Positions 8,973-18,810 of a stretch of 45,456 nucleotides of DNA are shown here, piece after piece. Below the pieces are notes generated by a model. That model did not search any database and had not been told where the DNA came from. It saw nothing but the letters and a program-made list of their open reading frames with translations. Source of the stretch: Phycisphaerae bacterium (GTDB taxonomy: Bacteria > Planctomycetota > Phycisphaerae > UBA1845); the NCBI GenBank assembly GCA_029260015.1, contig JAJDEB010000023.1:1-45456 (forward strand), given 5' to 3'. Position 1 is the stretch's first letter, and every line of letters begins with the position of its first letter. The position numbers and the translations under genes were made by a program.

Positions 8973-11741
8973 ATGTGTTCGGACAATTTAATGCTGTCGA
9001 ATCGACTATCTTTGGCAATGGTTGTATTGGTTTTGGCGACTGCCGTTGGTGTCGGAGCGCTTGCGTACCGTTCGATCACCGATACCACGATTCCGCTTGA
9101 ACTGAATCGTCTTCAAATGCATGCCGATCAGCGTGCCAAAGATCTCGATGCATATGTCAGAGGCACACGCGCAGATACGCTGGCCACTGTCAATCTGCCG
9201 GCCATCACAGAGTTGGCTGAAGCGCACGCAAAGTCGTCGGACTCATCCGGAGGATCGACAAAAAGAGTATGGCGCGACCGCATCGCGCAATTCTTCGCTT
9301 CCCAAATGTCCGCCAAACCGACCTACCTGCAATTTCGTTTTATCAACGGAAGCGACGGTCAAGAAATCGTCAGAGTGGATCGGTCCGGGCCAGAAGGCGC
9401 GATCCGCATAGTCGTCGATGAAGAACTGCAGAATAAGAGCATGCGCGCCTACTTTGTTGAAGGTATGTCAACACGCGCAGGCGACGCATTTGTCTCCCCC
9501 ATAGAGCTAAACAGAGAACATGGCGAGATTGAAGTACCGCATGTTCCCGTGTTAAGGGTGGCCGCTCCCGTATATCATGCAATCAATCCCGCCGAATCAA
9601 CAGGCAAGCCTGAGGCGAGCAAGCCCATCGGTGTCGTGGTGATCAACGTCAACATGGCCCCGGCGCTGGAGTCGTTTCAGGCCATGTTGCATGACGGTTG
9701 CCAGCGATTCGTCGCCAACATGAATGGCGACTACATTGTCAACACTTTGAATCCGCGCGCAGTCTTCGCTTCGGAATTCGGACAACCCGCTTCCTGGCGT
9801 GACGATTTTCCGAATCTGGTTCCGACGGTCCAAGACAAAGCGCCACATGCACGGGTACTCCAAAACAAAGATGGCATCGCTTTCGGAGCTGCCATTGCGA
9901 CCACCCAACTGGCGGGCGGGCCGAAAATCGTCGTGATTGACATCATCCCTCATGCGCGAATCGTTGATGCTGCCACATCAGCATTTCGTTCAAGTATGTT
10001 CGGTGCCATCTTGGCTGTAGGAATGGCCATCGTTGCAGCCGTCGTACTCGCGCGATCACTAACGCGACCGCTGACTCAAGTCACGCATGCTGTTGATGCG
10101 TTCGCAGCAGACAAAGACTTTGAACTTCCGGAAGATGCAAAGGGTGAAATAGGCGTCTTGGCTCAAGCATTTTCACAAATGGCGAAAACCCTCCGCAGCC
10201 AAACGGATTCGCTTCGCAACGAAATTCAAGCGCGACGGAAAACAGAAGCCGAACTGCAAGCCAAGACCGAGAGGGAACGCATGTTCCTTGCGGTGGTCCA
10301 ATCATCCATCGATCCGATCATGACATCGAAGTTGGATGGAACGATCACAGCCTGGAACCCAGCCGCCGAAAATACGTTCGGTTATTCGGCTGAGGAGGCC
10401 ATCGGTCAAAACCTTAGTATGCTGACTCCACCTGCCCGCTTGGAAGAGTTGGACGAAGTTTTCGCGTCAATCCTTGACGGTGAACCAGTCAATCAATACG
10501 AAACAGTTCGACTTCACAAGTCCGGCACGACTCTCGATGTCTCCGTTCAAGTCTCACCCCTGCTTTCAACAAACGGAGACGTCATTGGAATTTCAAAAAT
10601 CATCCACGACATTTCCGCGCATAAGCGTGCGGAGGAAAACTTCCGGCAGGTCATCAGTTCAGCCCCAACAGGAATTTGCGTCGTTGATGAGCAAGGAAAC
10701 ATCCGTCTGGTCAATCCTGCGGTAGCTCATCTATTTGGTTATCATGGCGGCGAATTACTTGGCCAGCCCATCGAAAAGCTGATTCCGGCACGTTATCAGT
10801 CCGGCCACATTGCCCTCCGCGCCGGGTATACGCACTCGCCGGAAACTCGACCGATGGGTGAAGGTCGCGACTTACAGGCGCTTCGCAAAGATGGGACTGA
10901 GTTCGATGTGGAAGTCGGGTTGAGTCCGATTCGAGGCGGCAGCGGTGTCCAAATTCTCTGTTCGATCGTAGACGTTACCGAACGCAAGCGCGCACACCGA
11001 ACGCTATCAGAATATGCATCGCAACTGGAACGCAGCAACGGTGATTTGCAGCAATTCGCATACGTCGTATCCCACGACCTCAAAGCCCCGCTTCGGGGAA
11101 TTGCGTCGGTCGCAGATTGGCTTGCCAAAGACTTCGGCGATGTCGTTGATGATGACGCTCGAGAAAACATCGACCTCATGTTGGAGCGAATTCATCGCCT
11201 CGATCGGTTGATCGCAGGCATCCTGAGTTATTCGCGTGCCGGACAGAAATCCATGGAGCGCATCGCCATCGATACGGAGGAACTGATCCTCGGCATCGTG
11301 GATTCGATAGCACCACCGGATGATTTCGACATTCGGATTGAAGGTTCGCTTCCGATCGTCCTCTTCGACGAGACACAACTACAACAGGTTTTCCAGAATC
11401 TCCTCGTCAACGCCATTCAGCACATGGACAAGCCCGCGGGAAAAGTCGTGATTTCCTGTCGGAAAGGTGAGTCCGGTCATCAATTCAGCGTGGAAGACAA
11501 TGGGCCCGGGATCCCTGAACAACACTTTGATCGAATCTTTGGATTGTTTCAAACGCTAACGCCCAAAGACGTATGCAAGTCGGCAGGTGCCGGGCTCGCC
11601 ATCGTCAAACGCATCGTGGAACGCAACGAAGGGGAAGTACAAGTCACTTCGAATGTGGGCAGGGGAACGAAGTTCACATTCAGCGTTCCGAAGAAGTACA
11701 TCGCAACCCATGAAAAGAACTCGGAGCATGTAAAATCGTGA
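8973..11741 (+). CDS. Membrane sensor histidine kinase (Cache-HAMP-PAS-PAS-HisKA)
   Basis: A 922-residue inner-membrane sensor. TM1 (about 10-32) and TM2 (about 340-362) flank a periplasmic domain of about 300 residues whose layout fits a double Cache sensor, so a small-molecule signal is expected. A HAMP linker (362-412), a short coiled coil, PAS1 (435-550, ITAWNPAAENTFGYS) and PAS2 (555-670, GICVVDEQGNIRLVNPA) follow. HisKA has FAYVVSHDLKAPLRGI with H701. The ATPase has NLLVNAIQH, DNGPGIP and GAGLAIVKRIV. An internal ATG at codon 7 is an alternative start. Its TGA overlaps the GTG of the following receiver gene, so they are coupled and probably form a two-component pair. Confidence 0.93.
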   Translation: MCSDNLMLSNRLSLAMVVLVLATAVGVGALAYRSITDTTIPLELNRLQMHADQRAKDLDAYVRGTRADTLATVNLPAITELAEAHAKSSDSSGGSTKRVWRDRIAQFFASQMSAKPTYLQFRFINGSDGQEIVRVDRSGPEGAIRIVVDEELQNKSMRAYFVEGMSTRAGDAFVSPIELNREHGEIEVPHVPVLRVAAPVYHAINPAESTGKPEASKPIGVVVINVNMAPALESFQAMLHDGCQRFVANMNGDYIVNTLNPRAVFASEFGQPASWRDDFPNLVPTVQDKAPHARVLQNKDGIAFGAAIATTQLAGGPKIVVIDIIPHARIVDAATSAFRSSMFGAILAVGMAIVAAVVLARSLTRPLTQVTHAVDAFAADKDFELPEDAKGEIGVLAQAFSQMAKTLRSQTDSLRNEIQARRKTEAELQAKTERERMFLAVVQSSIDPIMTSKLDGTITAWNPAAENTFGYSAEEAIGQNLSMLTPPARLEELDEVFASILDGEPVNQYETVRLHKSGTTLDVSVQVSPLLSTNGDVIGISKIIHDISAHKRAEENFRQVISSAPTGICVVDEQGNIRLVNPAVAHLFGYHGGELLGQPIEKLIPARYQSGHIALRAGYTHSPETRPMGEGRDLQALRKDGTEFDVEVGLSPIRGGSGVQILCSIVDVTERKRAHRTLSEYASQLERSNGDLQQFAYVVSHDLKAPLRGIASVADWLAKDFGDVVDDDARENIDLMLERIHRLDRLIAGILSYSRAGQKSMERIAIDTEELILGIVDSIAPPDDFDIRIEGSLPIVLFDETQLQQVFQNLLVNAIQHMDKPAGKVVISCRKGESGHQFSVEDNGPGIPEQHFDRIFGLFQTLTPKDVCKSAGAGLAIVKRIVERNEGEVQVTSNVGRGTKFTFSVPKKYIATHEKNSEHVKS

Positions 11742-12178
11742 CAAAAGACATAGCCATTTTACTGATTGAGGATGATCTTGTTGACGTCAAGATTGTCAAA
11801 CGCGCATTCAAGGAAAGCGGTGTCGTCAACCCGCTATTTGTTGTGTCAAACGGCGAAGAAGCCTTGAAGTTTCTGAAAAATGAAGCGCCGTATGAGGACG
11901 CTCTGAAGTTTCCCAGACCAGGAATGATTCTTTTGGATTTGAACCTGCCTGTGATGGGCGGTCTGACATTTCTTGAGAACTACAGGAAAGACCCAATACT
12001 GCAGTCCATTCCATCGGTTGTCTTGACCACTTCAGATGAAGAGCTCGACCGTGTGAATTCATATTCGATCGGAGTTGCCGGATACATCGTCAAACCAGTG
12101 GACTTTTCGCAGTTCGTCGATGCCGTCAAGAAGATCGATCTCTATTGGTCGCTCTGCGAACTTCCCAATGCCGGATAG
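11738..12178 (+). CDS. Single-domain response regulator, Rcp1-like
   Basis: A 146-residue receiver starting at GTG 11738-11740, which overlaps the kinase stop as GTGA. It has LLIEDDLVDVKIVKRAF, NGEEALKFLK, the phosphoacceptor aspartate in MILLDLNLPVMGG, VVLTTSDEELD and the lysine in GYIVKPVDF. These are the hallmarks of Rcp1-type receivers, and the protein has no output domain. The upstream membrane kinase is the likely donor. The kinase-then-receiver order mirrors the divergent module on the left side of the gap. Confidence 0.93.
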   Translation: MTKDIAILLIEDDLVDVKIVKRAFKESGVVNPLFVVSNGEEALKFLKNEAPYEDALKFPRPGMILLDLNLPVMGGLTFLENYRKDPILQSIPSVVLTTSDEELDRVNSYSIGVAGYIVKPVDFSQFVDAVKKIDLYWSLCELPNAG

Positions 12179-12231
12179 GCGTTGCGGAGATTCGACAGCA
12201 CTCTGATTAACCAGGGCAGGTAAAATTTCAA

Positions 12232-15200
12232 ATGAACAACAACGAGCGATCAAAGAAATCGAAGCGTGAATCCAAAACCGATTCTGCTGGCGAAACGCCA
12301 AAGAGACAAAACGCGACAAATTCAAAACGCAAGATACATACGGCGGCCAACATTCGCGAACGAGACGCGGGCATCCAGACGTGCGAAGACTTACTAAACG
12401 CAAATCAAGAATTCAACGATCGATCAAAGGTCAAGCGAGTCCCTCCTGTCAAACGGGATTCTGACAATCAAGTGAATAAACAAACCGGCCCAGCAGCGGC
12501 ATCAAGTGAATCATCACCCGAAGAGAATATCGAAGCCCCCTATCTGGTGTGCCTCGGCGCGTCTGCCGGTGGATTGGAAGCACTGGAAGCGTTCTTTTCT
12601 GCATTGCCCACCGACACAGGAGCAGCATTTATCACGGTCGTACACTTTTCTCCGGACTTCAAGAGCCAGATGCCAGAGTTGCTGCAGCGACATACGTCAA
12701 TGGAAATCGAGGTCGCACGCGAAGGCACCGTACTCAGATCCAATAGGATATACATCATTCCGCCTGGCAAGAACATGGCCTATTACAAGGGCGAACTGAC
12801 TCTGAAAGACCAGGATCGAACGCCCGGACACGCACTGAATTTGCCAATTGACATCTTCCTAAAGTCGCTGGCAACCGGACCGGCCCATCGGATGATTGCG
12901 GTCATTCTCTCGGGAACAGGAAGTGACGGTTCACATGGTATTCGCGACCTGAAAGACGCTGGCGGTATTGTTCTTGTGCAGAGTCCGGAGTCTTCAAAAT
13001 TCGATGGAATGCCGCGCAGCGCGTTGGATTCAGGCATCGTCGACTCAAGCGACAATCCTCAAGAACTTGCCGCCAAAGTAGTACGCCTATTAGACAAGAC
13101 GCCACAAGTCGAAATAGATTGCGAAGTCGATAACGAACAGATCGCGTCCGACGACTTGTCCGGTGTTCTCGAAACGTTGCGCGCCCATTTCAAACTCGAC
13201 CTTGGTTATTTGCGCCCGACAATGTTGCGTCGCCGCGTGCGACGCCGAATGGCACTTCTGGGAATAACCAGCGTCTACAAGTATGTGAAGCGGTTGGAAG
13301 AAGACGTCGCTGAAGCCCGTTCGCTTCGTCAGGACACATTTATTGGCGTCACCAGTTTCTTTCGAGACAAGGAATCATTCGAGCGTCTGCAGCGACACTT
13401 GGCTTCCGAGCTGCTTTCCAATACATCTGATGGACAGTTTCGGATATGGGTTCCGGCATGCGCCACAGGCGAAGAAGTCTATTCCTTGGCGATCACTACC
13501 CTTGAGGCCATGGAAGCCTCAAACGTCAAACGAGAACTCAAGATCTTTGCCACCGACATCGATGAAGAATCACTTGCCCGTGCCAGCAAAGCCGTTTATC
13601 CAACGTCTGGAATATCCGAAATCGGTCCGGTGCGGTTGGCGAAATACTTCATTCACAACGGCGACACCATCACCATAAGACCATCGATTCGCGAATTGGT
13701 CATCTGCGCTCAGCACAATCTGGTTAAAGACCCGCCCTTTACCAAGATCGATCTCGTCAGTTGCAGAAACTTTTTGATTTATCTCGAACAACCAGCTCAG
13801 GAAAACGTGCTGTCAGCGCTTCATTTTTCCCTGAAACCAGGGGGAACCGTCTTTCTTGGCTCCGCCGAAGCAATGGGGCGATTGGGCAACGAATTTGAAG
13901 ATATCGACAGCAAACACAAGCTGTTTCGAAAGTCCCGAAACGTCACGCTACCCGCGATGCGAAGGCGCGCAGGAATGCGCGATCCGATCATCGCAGCATC
14001 GCGCGCAACGCTGTCGCCAACCGACCGCAATCGTGATGCGTCGCTCCGCCAGATCATCGATTCCATCATTGAAAAAGACGGCAAGTCGGCTGCGGTAGTA
14101 GGTATTGATGGCAACGTGATAGAAATCCTCGGTGATCCGTTGGAGATCTTCCAGCTACCCAAAGGAAAACTCACGACTGACATCATGCGAATGGTCAGCG
14201 ACGAAGTGACTGCCGCCCTCACAACCGGGATGCAGAAACTTCGACGGGACGACAACAAAGTGCAGTATGTGATCCGCCTCAAGAGCCAACCGTCCAAGCG
14301 CGTCACCATCAAGATGTCGCGATTGCCTGCGATCAACAACATTGCAGAACGAATCATCATCGTCGTGGAGCCCAGCCCCACTCACGATGCTGCCCAATTA
14401 CCTGATCGAGCGTCGATCGACAAAGACACATCGCTCCGCATGAAGGAATTGCATCTCGAACTTCAACAAACGCGCGAAAGCCTGCAGGCGACGATCGAAG
14501 AATTGCAGTCTTCCAACGAAGAACAGCAATCGACCAATGAAGAATTGGTAGCCTCAAACGAAGAATTTCAGAGCACCAACGAGGAACTTCAATCCGTCAA
14601 CGAAGAGTTGTATACGATCAACGTCGAGTATCAGAACAAGATACAAGAACTCGCCGTGCTAGCCGCCGACCTCGACAACCTCCTTCGCAATATCGATCTT
14701 GGAACATTGTTTATTGATAGTGACCTTCGAATTCGCAAATTCACCCCTGCCACTGATCAGGTCATCAAACTTCTGGAACACGATGTCGGCCGATCCATTG
14801 AAGATTTTGCGCATAGCCTCGGTACAGAGTTTCTGTCAGACGTCAAAGAGGTCATCAAGTCCGGCAAGACCGTCGAACGGGATTTGCGAGGACACCGCGG
14901 AAATTGGCTCATGGTACGCATCCTGCCCTACTTGGCCCATTCCGGAAAACAAGACGGAGCGGTGGTTACGTTTGTTGAAGTCACACCGATTAAGAACGCT
15001 CAAGAAATGACCAGGATGGCCAACGACCAACTGTCATTTGCGAACCTTGAACTAACCAGACAGCGTGAGGAATTGGAAGACCTGTTCTCAATCGTCGCCC
15101 ACGATTTGAAACGCCCGGTAGCCGCCCTCGACGGATTGTTGAAACTCGTTAACGTCGCGCCAAATGAACAAGATGCCAGTTCCGAAGACGAGTTTCTGTC

Positions 15201-16161
15201 CAAGGCCCTAAACGAATGCGGAAGAATGAAGCGCATGCTGGTTGACCTTGCGTATGTCTCAGGCCTCACGCGTCGTGAAGCAACACGCGAAGTAGTGGAA
15301 CTCCAAGAATGGCTGGACGAATTGGTTGATCGGTTCCGCGCGGATGCCGAATCCAAAGGCGTCCGAATCAACTGCATCTGCGATGACGGCCGCGTCGAGA
15401 TTGGTCGGGCATTTATTGAGGAAGCTTTTGTCAATTTGATGGAAAACGCACTCAAATATGGCACCTCCAACAAGAACCCGCGCATCGACATCACTTGCCT
15501 GATCAACGAAGGCACTCTCGAAATCTCCGTACGAGACAATGGAAAAGGTATCGCCCCGGAAAACCATCAGAAAGTATTCGAGCCATTTAGAAGGTTGGAT
15601 CCGGACTCTACCGAAGGGTCTGGGATAGGTCTGGTCGCAGCCCGTCGGCTCATCACGCGCGATGGCGGTTCCCTTTCACTCCAATCTGCCACAGGAGAGG
15701 GGGCAAGGTTTGTCGCCCACATCCCGATTGACCGCAGCAAGTCTAAAAAGCTGACGATGCCAAACAAGCCTCGGGTCTTATTGGTTGAAGACGATACGCT
15801 GGACGCCAAAAAGGTTCAGCGTCATCTCGGCGACATTTACACAACCACACGCGTCAACGACCTTGCAGAAGCCGAATCGCGACTGAGCACCGAATTCTAT
15901 GACTTGGTCATCCTCGATTTGTCGCTGCCAGACGGCCATGGACTTCAACTTGTCCAACGCATGCGGACTGTTCTGGGCTCCCAGATCCCCATCATTGTAG
16001 TGACGGGCCAAGGAGACGGAATTACACCCAAGTCGATCAGCGCGACGATCGCAGGCTTCTTGTCCAAGATCGACCTGAAAAAGGAATCGCTACTTGAGAC
16101 TGTAGGCAGGGCAATTAGCGAATCAAATGAAACCCGGGCGTTCGTTGGGGCCGCAACATAA
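12232..16161 (+). CDS. CheB-CheR-PAS-histidine kinase-REC hybrid
   Basis: A 1309-residue cytosolic hybrid. Residues 1-100 are a charged, low-complexity lead. Residues 103-290 are a CheB methylesterase with catalytic S111 (GASAGG), H138 (VVHFSP) and D232 (GTGSDG). Residues 305-570 are a complete CheR methyltransferase (LRRRVRRRM, GVTSFFRD, ACATGEEVYSLAI, FATDIDEESL, SCRNFLIYL). Residues 735-815 form the typical heptad coil rich in SNEE/STNEEL units, then a PAS (about 815-925). HisKA has IVAHDLKRPV with H957. The ATPase has NLMENALKYG, DNGKGI and GSGIGL. A C-terminal receiver (1180-1300, LLVEDD, D1229) completes it. No chemoreceptor gene is in the window, so its methylation target is unknown; possibly the CheB/CheR part regulates the kinase itself. 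Confidence 0.95.
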   Translation: MNNNERSKKSKRESKTDSAGETPKRQNATNSKRKIHTAANIRERDAGIQTCEDLLNANQEFNDRSKVKRVPPVKRDSDNQVNKQTGPAAASSESSPEENIEAPYLVCLGASAGGLEALEAFFSALPTDTGAAFITVVHFSPDFKSQMPELLQRHTSMEIEVAREGTVLRSNRIYIIPPGKNMAYYKGELTLKDQDRTPGHALNLPIDIFLKSLATGPAHRMIAVILSGTGSDGSHGIRDLKDAGGIVLVQSPESSKFDGMPRSALDSGIVDSSDNPQELAAKVVRLLDKTPQVEIDCEVDNEQIASDDLSGVLETLRAHFKLDLGYLRPTMLRRRVRRRMALLGITSVYKYVKRLEEDVAEARSLRQDTFIGVTSFFRDKESFERLQRHLASELLSNTSDGQFRIWVPACATGEEVYSLAITTLEAMEASNVKRELKIFATDIDEESLARASKAVYPTSGISEIGPVRLAKYFIHNGDTITIRPSIRELVICAQHNLVKDPPFTKIDLVSCRNFLIYLEQPAQENVLSALHFSLKPGGTVFLGSAEAMGRLGNEFEDIDSKHKLFRKSRNVTLPAMRRRAGMRDPIIAASRATLSPTDRNRDASLRQIIDSIIEKDGKSAAVVGIDGNVIEILGDPLEIFQLPKGKLTTDIMRMVSDEVTAALTTGMQKLRRDDNKVQYVIRLKSQPSKRVTIKMSRLPAINNIAERIIIVVEPSPTHDAAQLPDRASIDKDTSLRMKELHLELQQTRESLQATIEELQSSNEEQQSTNEELVASNEEFQSTNEELQSVNEELYTINVEYQNKIQELAVLAADLDNLLRNIDLGTLFIDSDLRIRKFTPATDQVIKLLEHDVGRSIEDFAHSLGTEFLSDVKEVIKSGKTVERDLRGHRGNWLMVRILPYLAHSGKQDGAVVTFVEVTPIKNAQEMTRMANDQLSFANLELTRQREELEDLFSIVAHDLKRPVAALDGLLKLVNVAPNEQDASSEDEFLSKALNECGRMKRMLVDLAYVSGLTRREATREVVELQEWLDELVDRFRADAESKGVRINCICDDGRVEIGRAFIEEAFVNLMENALKYGTSNKNPRIDITCLINEGTLEISVRDNGKGIAPENHQKVFEPFRRLDPDSTEGSGIGLVAARRLITRDGGSLSLQSATGEGARFVAHIPIDRSKSKKLTMPNKPRVLLVEDDTLDAKKVQRHLGDIYTTTRVNDLAEAESRLSTEFYDLVILDLSLPDGHGLQLVQRMRTVLGSQIPIIVVTGQGDGITPKSISATIAGFLSKIDLKKESLLETVGRAISESNETRAFVGAAT

Positions 16162-16225
16162 GAACGCAATATCGGAATATGCGACGCCAAATATTATTCC
16201 GAATCAAAAATTGCGAGGTAAAGTA

Positions 16226-16678
16226 ATGAATCGACTGCTAAGAATCTTGCTGGCTGATGATGACGAAGCGTTTACGCTGCTCGTCGAGCGAGCCGTGCAG
16301 GACCAGCCCGACGTCGCATCACTGTGCGAATTGCATTGTGTGAGCGACGGTACGGAAGCCGTCGACTACGTACTGGGGCGCGGAAACTACGCCGATCGAA
16401 TTCAATTCCCGGTGCCCGACTTCGTTCTGCTGGATCAGCGCATGCGACAGATGGACGGTTGTGAAGCGCTGATTGAGATACGCAAGAACAAATCGAGCCA
16501 AGCTCTGCCCGTGTGTATCTACAGCACATCAACGCAGCAAAAACTCTATGACCTTTGCTATGCGAACGGTGCGACGTTCTGCATCGCCAAGCCCCTGGAG
16601 TACGAAACGCTTGGCAACAAACTGCGACTGATCGTAGAATTCGCAACTTCAGTCCTGGAGCTGCCGCACAACAACTGA
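16226..16678 (+). CDS. Single-domain response regulator
   Basis: A 150-residue receiver. The start is set by GAGG placed 7 nt before the ATG at 16226; an in-frame ATG at 16127 would overlap the hybrid kinase gene. It has ILLADDDEAFTLLV, the phosphoacceptor aspartate in FVLLDQRMRQMDG, YSTSTQQ and the lysine in CIAKPLEYE. It has no output domain. It ends the kinase cluster and is probably a partner of the CheB/CheR hybrid kinase 65 bp upstream. The frame stays open for about 35 codons past the TGA, which chance can explain. Confidence 0.9.
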   Translation: MNRLLRILLADDDEAFTLLVERAVQDQPDVASLCELHCVSDGTEAVDYVLGRGNYADRIQFPVPDFVLLDQRMRQMDGCEALIEIRKNKSSQALPVCIYSTSTQQKLYDLCYANGATFCIAKPLEYETLGNKLRLIVEFATSVLELPHNN

Positions 16679-16982
16679 TGCCTCGCCAATCGGGGAAACG
16701 GAACACGGGTAGAATTTCTCATCGAAAGCGTTGTCGACCTTGACAGCGAGATCAAACAGAAGGTTCGGGCGATTGTCGCCGGATCTTGATTCTTGAATCA
16801 CGTCAGCACACTGTGCCAGAATCCTGGTTTTGACCCACCACAAAGGTCGCCATATGATCAAGAATTAAGCTTTTCCGAACCACTGATCACATGTTCGGTC
16901 GCCAATTAAGTTTTGCCTTAGTTGGTTTTCAGGGCGTGTTCAATCGTGTTGCTAATGTTGTTATTGGGCGCGGCGACATGAG

Positions 16983-16998
16983 CGGCACGCTGTTGGCT
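16983..16998 (+). promoter_or_regulatory. Candidate sigma-54 promoter (-24/-12) for the DUF1328 gene
   Basis: CGGCACGCTGTTGGCT keeps the invariant GG and GC ten bases apart (16984-16985 and 16996-16997) and has a perfect GGCACG half; the -12 part reads TGGC rather than TTGC. It lies about 66 bp before the ATG at 17064. The remainder of 16679-17063 holds no gene that I recognise. Confidence 0.35.
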
Positions 16999-17063
16999 GA
17001 CTGGAACTGCGCGATTACACACGCGTCAACTTGCTAGCTCAATTTCTCTAGAAGGAGAACATC

Positions 17064-17234
17064 ATGCTTTCTTGGGCACTTACGTTTTTCGTGATTGCAA
17101 TCGTGGCAGCCGTTCTTGGTTTTGGTGGTATTGCAGGAACTGCAGCTGGTATCGCGAAGATTTTTTTCTTCGTATTCCTCGTACTTTTCATCATCGCAGC
17201 GATAAGCCGCGCCATGAAAGGCAAGTCACCCTAA
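17064..17234 (+). CDS. DUF1328 (YtjA/UPF0391) small membrane protein
   Basis: A 56-residue two-helix membrane protein. It begins [17 protein letters not shown] and continues [16 protein letters not shown], the diagnostic core of the DUF1328/UPF0391 family, then a second hydrophobic helix ([14 protein letters not shown]) and a short basic tail (SRAMKGKSP). AAGGAGA lies 6-12 nt upstream. The length is normal for the family. Members are usually stress-induced small inner-membrane proteins of unknown mechanism. It stands beside CsbD, DUF883 and cardiolipin synthase genes, which supports an envelope-stress role. Confidence 0.93.
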   Translation: MLSWALTFFVIAIVAAVLGFGGIAGTAAGIAKIFFFVFLVLFIIAAISRAMKGKSP

Positions 17235-17373
17235 TCAATCGCATGAGCGTCGGATTCGGTTGGCGATTAGAGATGGCAGGTAGAGAGAGCCCCTTAGCGC
17301 GAGTTGCCTTGCAATTGGGATGTGGGGTTCCCAGTGATTCAGCCGCGCTATAGTTTGATTCAATGATTGACGA

Positions 17374-18789
17374 TCAAAGTAGGGGCGCTGCCATACGGGC
17401 AGCGCCCTCGATTATTTTTACGCGATTCCCACGTTTGGCCCATTCCTGCGGACATTTCTTGTCGGCTTCCTTGAAGTAATGTTCGCACAGTGCCTGAAGT
17501 TTATGGATCGCAGTCGAGTCAAACAGCAGCGTGGACAGTTCAAAGTTTAAGCGAAAGCTCCGGATGTCCATGTTGGTCGAACCAACGCATGCCCAGCGAT
17601 CGTCAACGACGGCAATCTTGGAGTGCAACATGCCAACTGGCAACTCGAAGATTTCTGCTCCTGATGCAAAGAGGTTCTCATAGAAACTCCGACCTGCCCA
17701 GAGGATGATCTTGCGATCGGTTTTTAGAGGATGAACGATTCGGACGTGAACGCCTCTGCGGCATGCATATTTGAGGCTTTCGATGATGACGGTGGACGGT
17801 ACAAAGTACGGTGTGACAATCGTGATGGATTTCTCGGCATTGATAAACGCATCAAACAAAACGCTTTCAACCTGCCTCACGGCTGTGTCGGGTCCGGTGG
17901 CCAGAACCTGCACAAGGTCGGACCCCGCTTCTTTCGAGTTCGCGTAATATCGTTCATGCGTCAGGTGTTCATCGTGGGCGAATGACCAGTCTTCGGCGAA
18001 TGCAGTTTGGAGGTGTTCAATCACTGGACCGCAAAGCTTCAGTTGGCAATCGTACCAAGTGCCGTCTTTCTGAGTTCGGCCCAGATATTCGTCTCCGACG
18101 TTTTGACTTCCGACAAATGCGCAATCGCCATCAACGATGGTCAACTTTCTATGATTTCGCAGGTGCAAACTCCACCGTAGTTTGATCGGTATAGTGGATA
18201 AGAACCAAGCCACCTGTCCTCCCGCATCTTTCAGCGGTTGAAGAAATGCGTTTGGAGTCTTGCTCGAACCGTAGGAATCCAGCAACAAGCGCACCTCAAC
18301 ACCATCTCTTGCCTTTTCGACAAGTAAGTCTCGGAGTTTCGTTCCGATTTGATCATTTTGCCATATGTAGAATTGGAGATGGACGAATTGATTCGCCCGG
18401 CGGATTGCATCCTCTAACGAAGAGTAAATCCCCTCAGCATCATCAAGCACTTCAATGCTGTTGCCTGATGAGAGTGGCATGCCGCAGCTGTTTCTGGCGG
18501 TTTCCGCAATGAGCATGTTGGCTGGACAAGTTGGATTTTCTTGATCGTTGACACTTATCGGCGAGCGCGAATGCATGTGGTGATCGATGCGTTTCCGTCT
18601 TCGATGGGCTTTTCGGAGAACGCGCGATTCGCCAAAAACAAAGTAGATCAAAGGCCCTAAGATCGGAAGCAGACATAGGGTCAACGTCCATGCCATCATC
18701 GACGTTGGCTCTTTGCGTCTCAGCAAAACATGTCCAACCAGAACGGTCGTCACCACGAAGTGGCCGACAATAAGAATTGTAATCAGCAC
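17374..18789 (-). CDS. cls: Cardiolipin synthase (phospholipase D family)
   Basis: A 471-residue membrane enzyme that condenses two phosphatidylglycerols into cardiolipin and glycerol. Two N-terminal membrane helices (residues 1-24 and 30-52, the PLDc_N segment with LLPILGPLIYFVFG) precede two HKD motifs: H213-K215-D220 in NHRKLTIVDGD and H389-K391-D396 in LHSKIAVVDD, each followed by GSQN or GSTN. The length matches bacterial Cls (about 470-490). The start is GTG at 18787-18789, with GAGGAG upstream. A terminator-like hairpin ends only 22 nt before this start. The 3' end contains a second hairpin. It sits among stress genes, consistent with membrane remodelling. Confidence 0.94.
   Translation of the reverse strand: MLITILIVGHFVVTTVLVGHVLLRRKEPTSMMAWTLTLCLLPILGPLIYFVFGESRVLRKAHRRRKRIDHHMHSRSPISVNDQENPTCPANMLIAETARNSCGMPLSSGNSIEVLDDAEGIYSSLEDAIRRANQFVHLQFYIWQNDQIGTKLRDLLVEKARDGVEVRLLLDSYGSSKTPNAFLQPLKDAGGQVAWFLSTIPIKLRWSLHLRNHRKLTIVDGDCAFVGSQNVGDEYLGRTQKDGTWYDCQLKLCGPVIEHLQTAFAEDWSFAHDEHLTHERYYANSKEAGSDLVQVLATGPDTAVRQVESVLFDAFINAEKSITIVTPYFVPSTVIIESLKYACRRGVHVRIVHPLKTDRKIILWAGRSFYENLFASGAEIFELPVGMLHSKIAVVDDRWACVGSTNMDIRSFRLNFELSTLLFDSTAIHKLQALCEHYFKEADKKCPQEWAKRGNRVKIIEGAARMAAPLL
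17383..17407. terminator. Hairpin between convergent DUF1328 and cls genes
   Basis: A perfect 10-bp stem (GGGCGCTGCC / GGCAGCGCCC) with a 5-nt loop lies inside the last codons of cls. On the plus strand it is followed by TCGATTATTTTT, so it can end the DUF1328 transcript; a U-run directly at the stem base is missing. Confidence 0.5.
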
Positions 18790-18810
18790 TGCGTCTCCTC
18801 TCGCGCGCCC

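Noticed and set aside
16679..16789. Frame of the last receiver stays open for about 35 codons past its TGA, suggesting read-through
   Set aside because: Such an open stretch is expected fairly often by chance and there is no known recoding signal.
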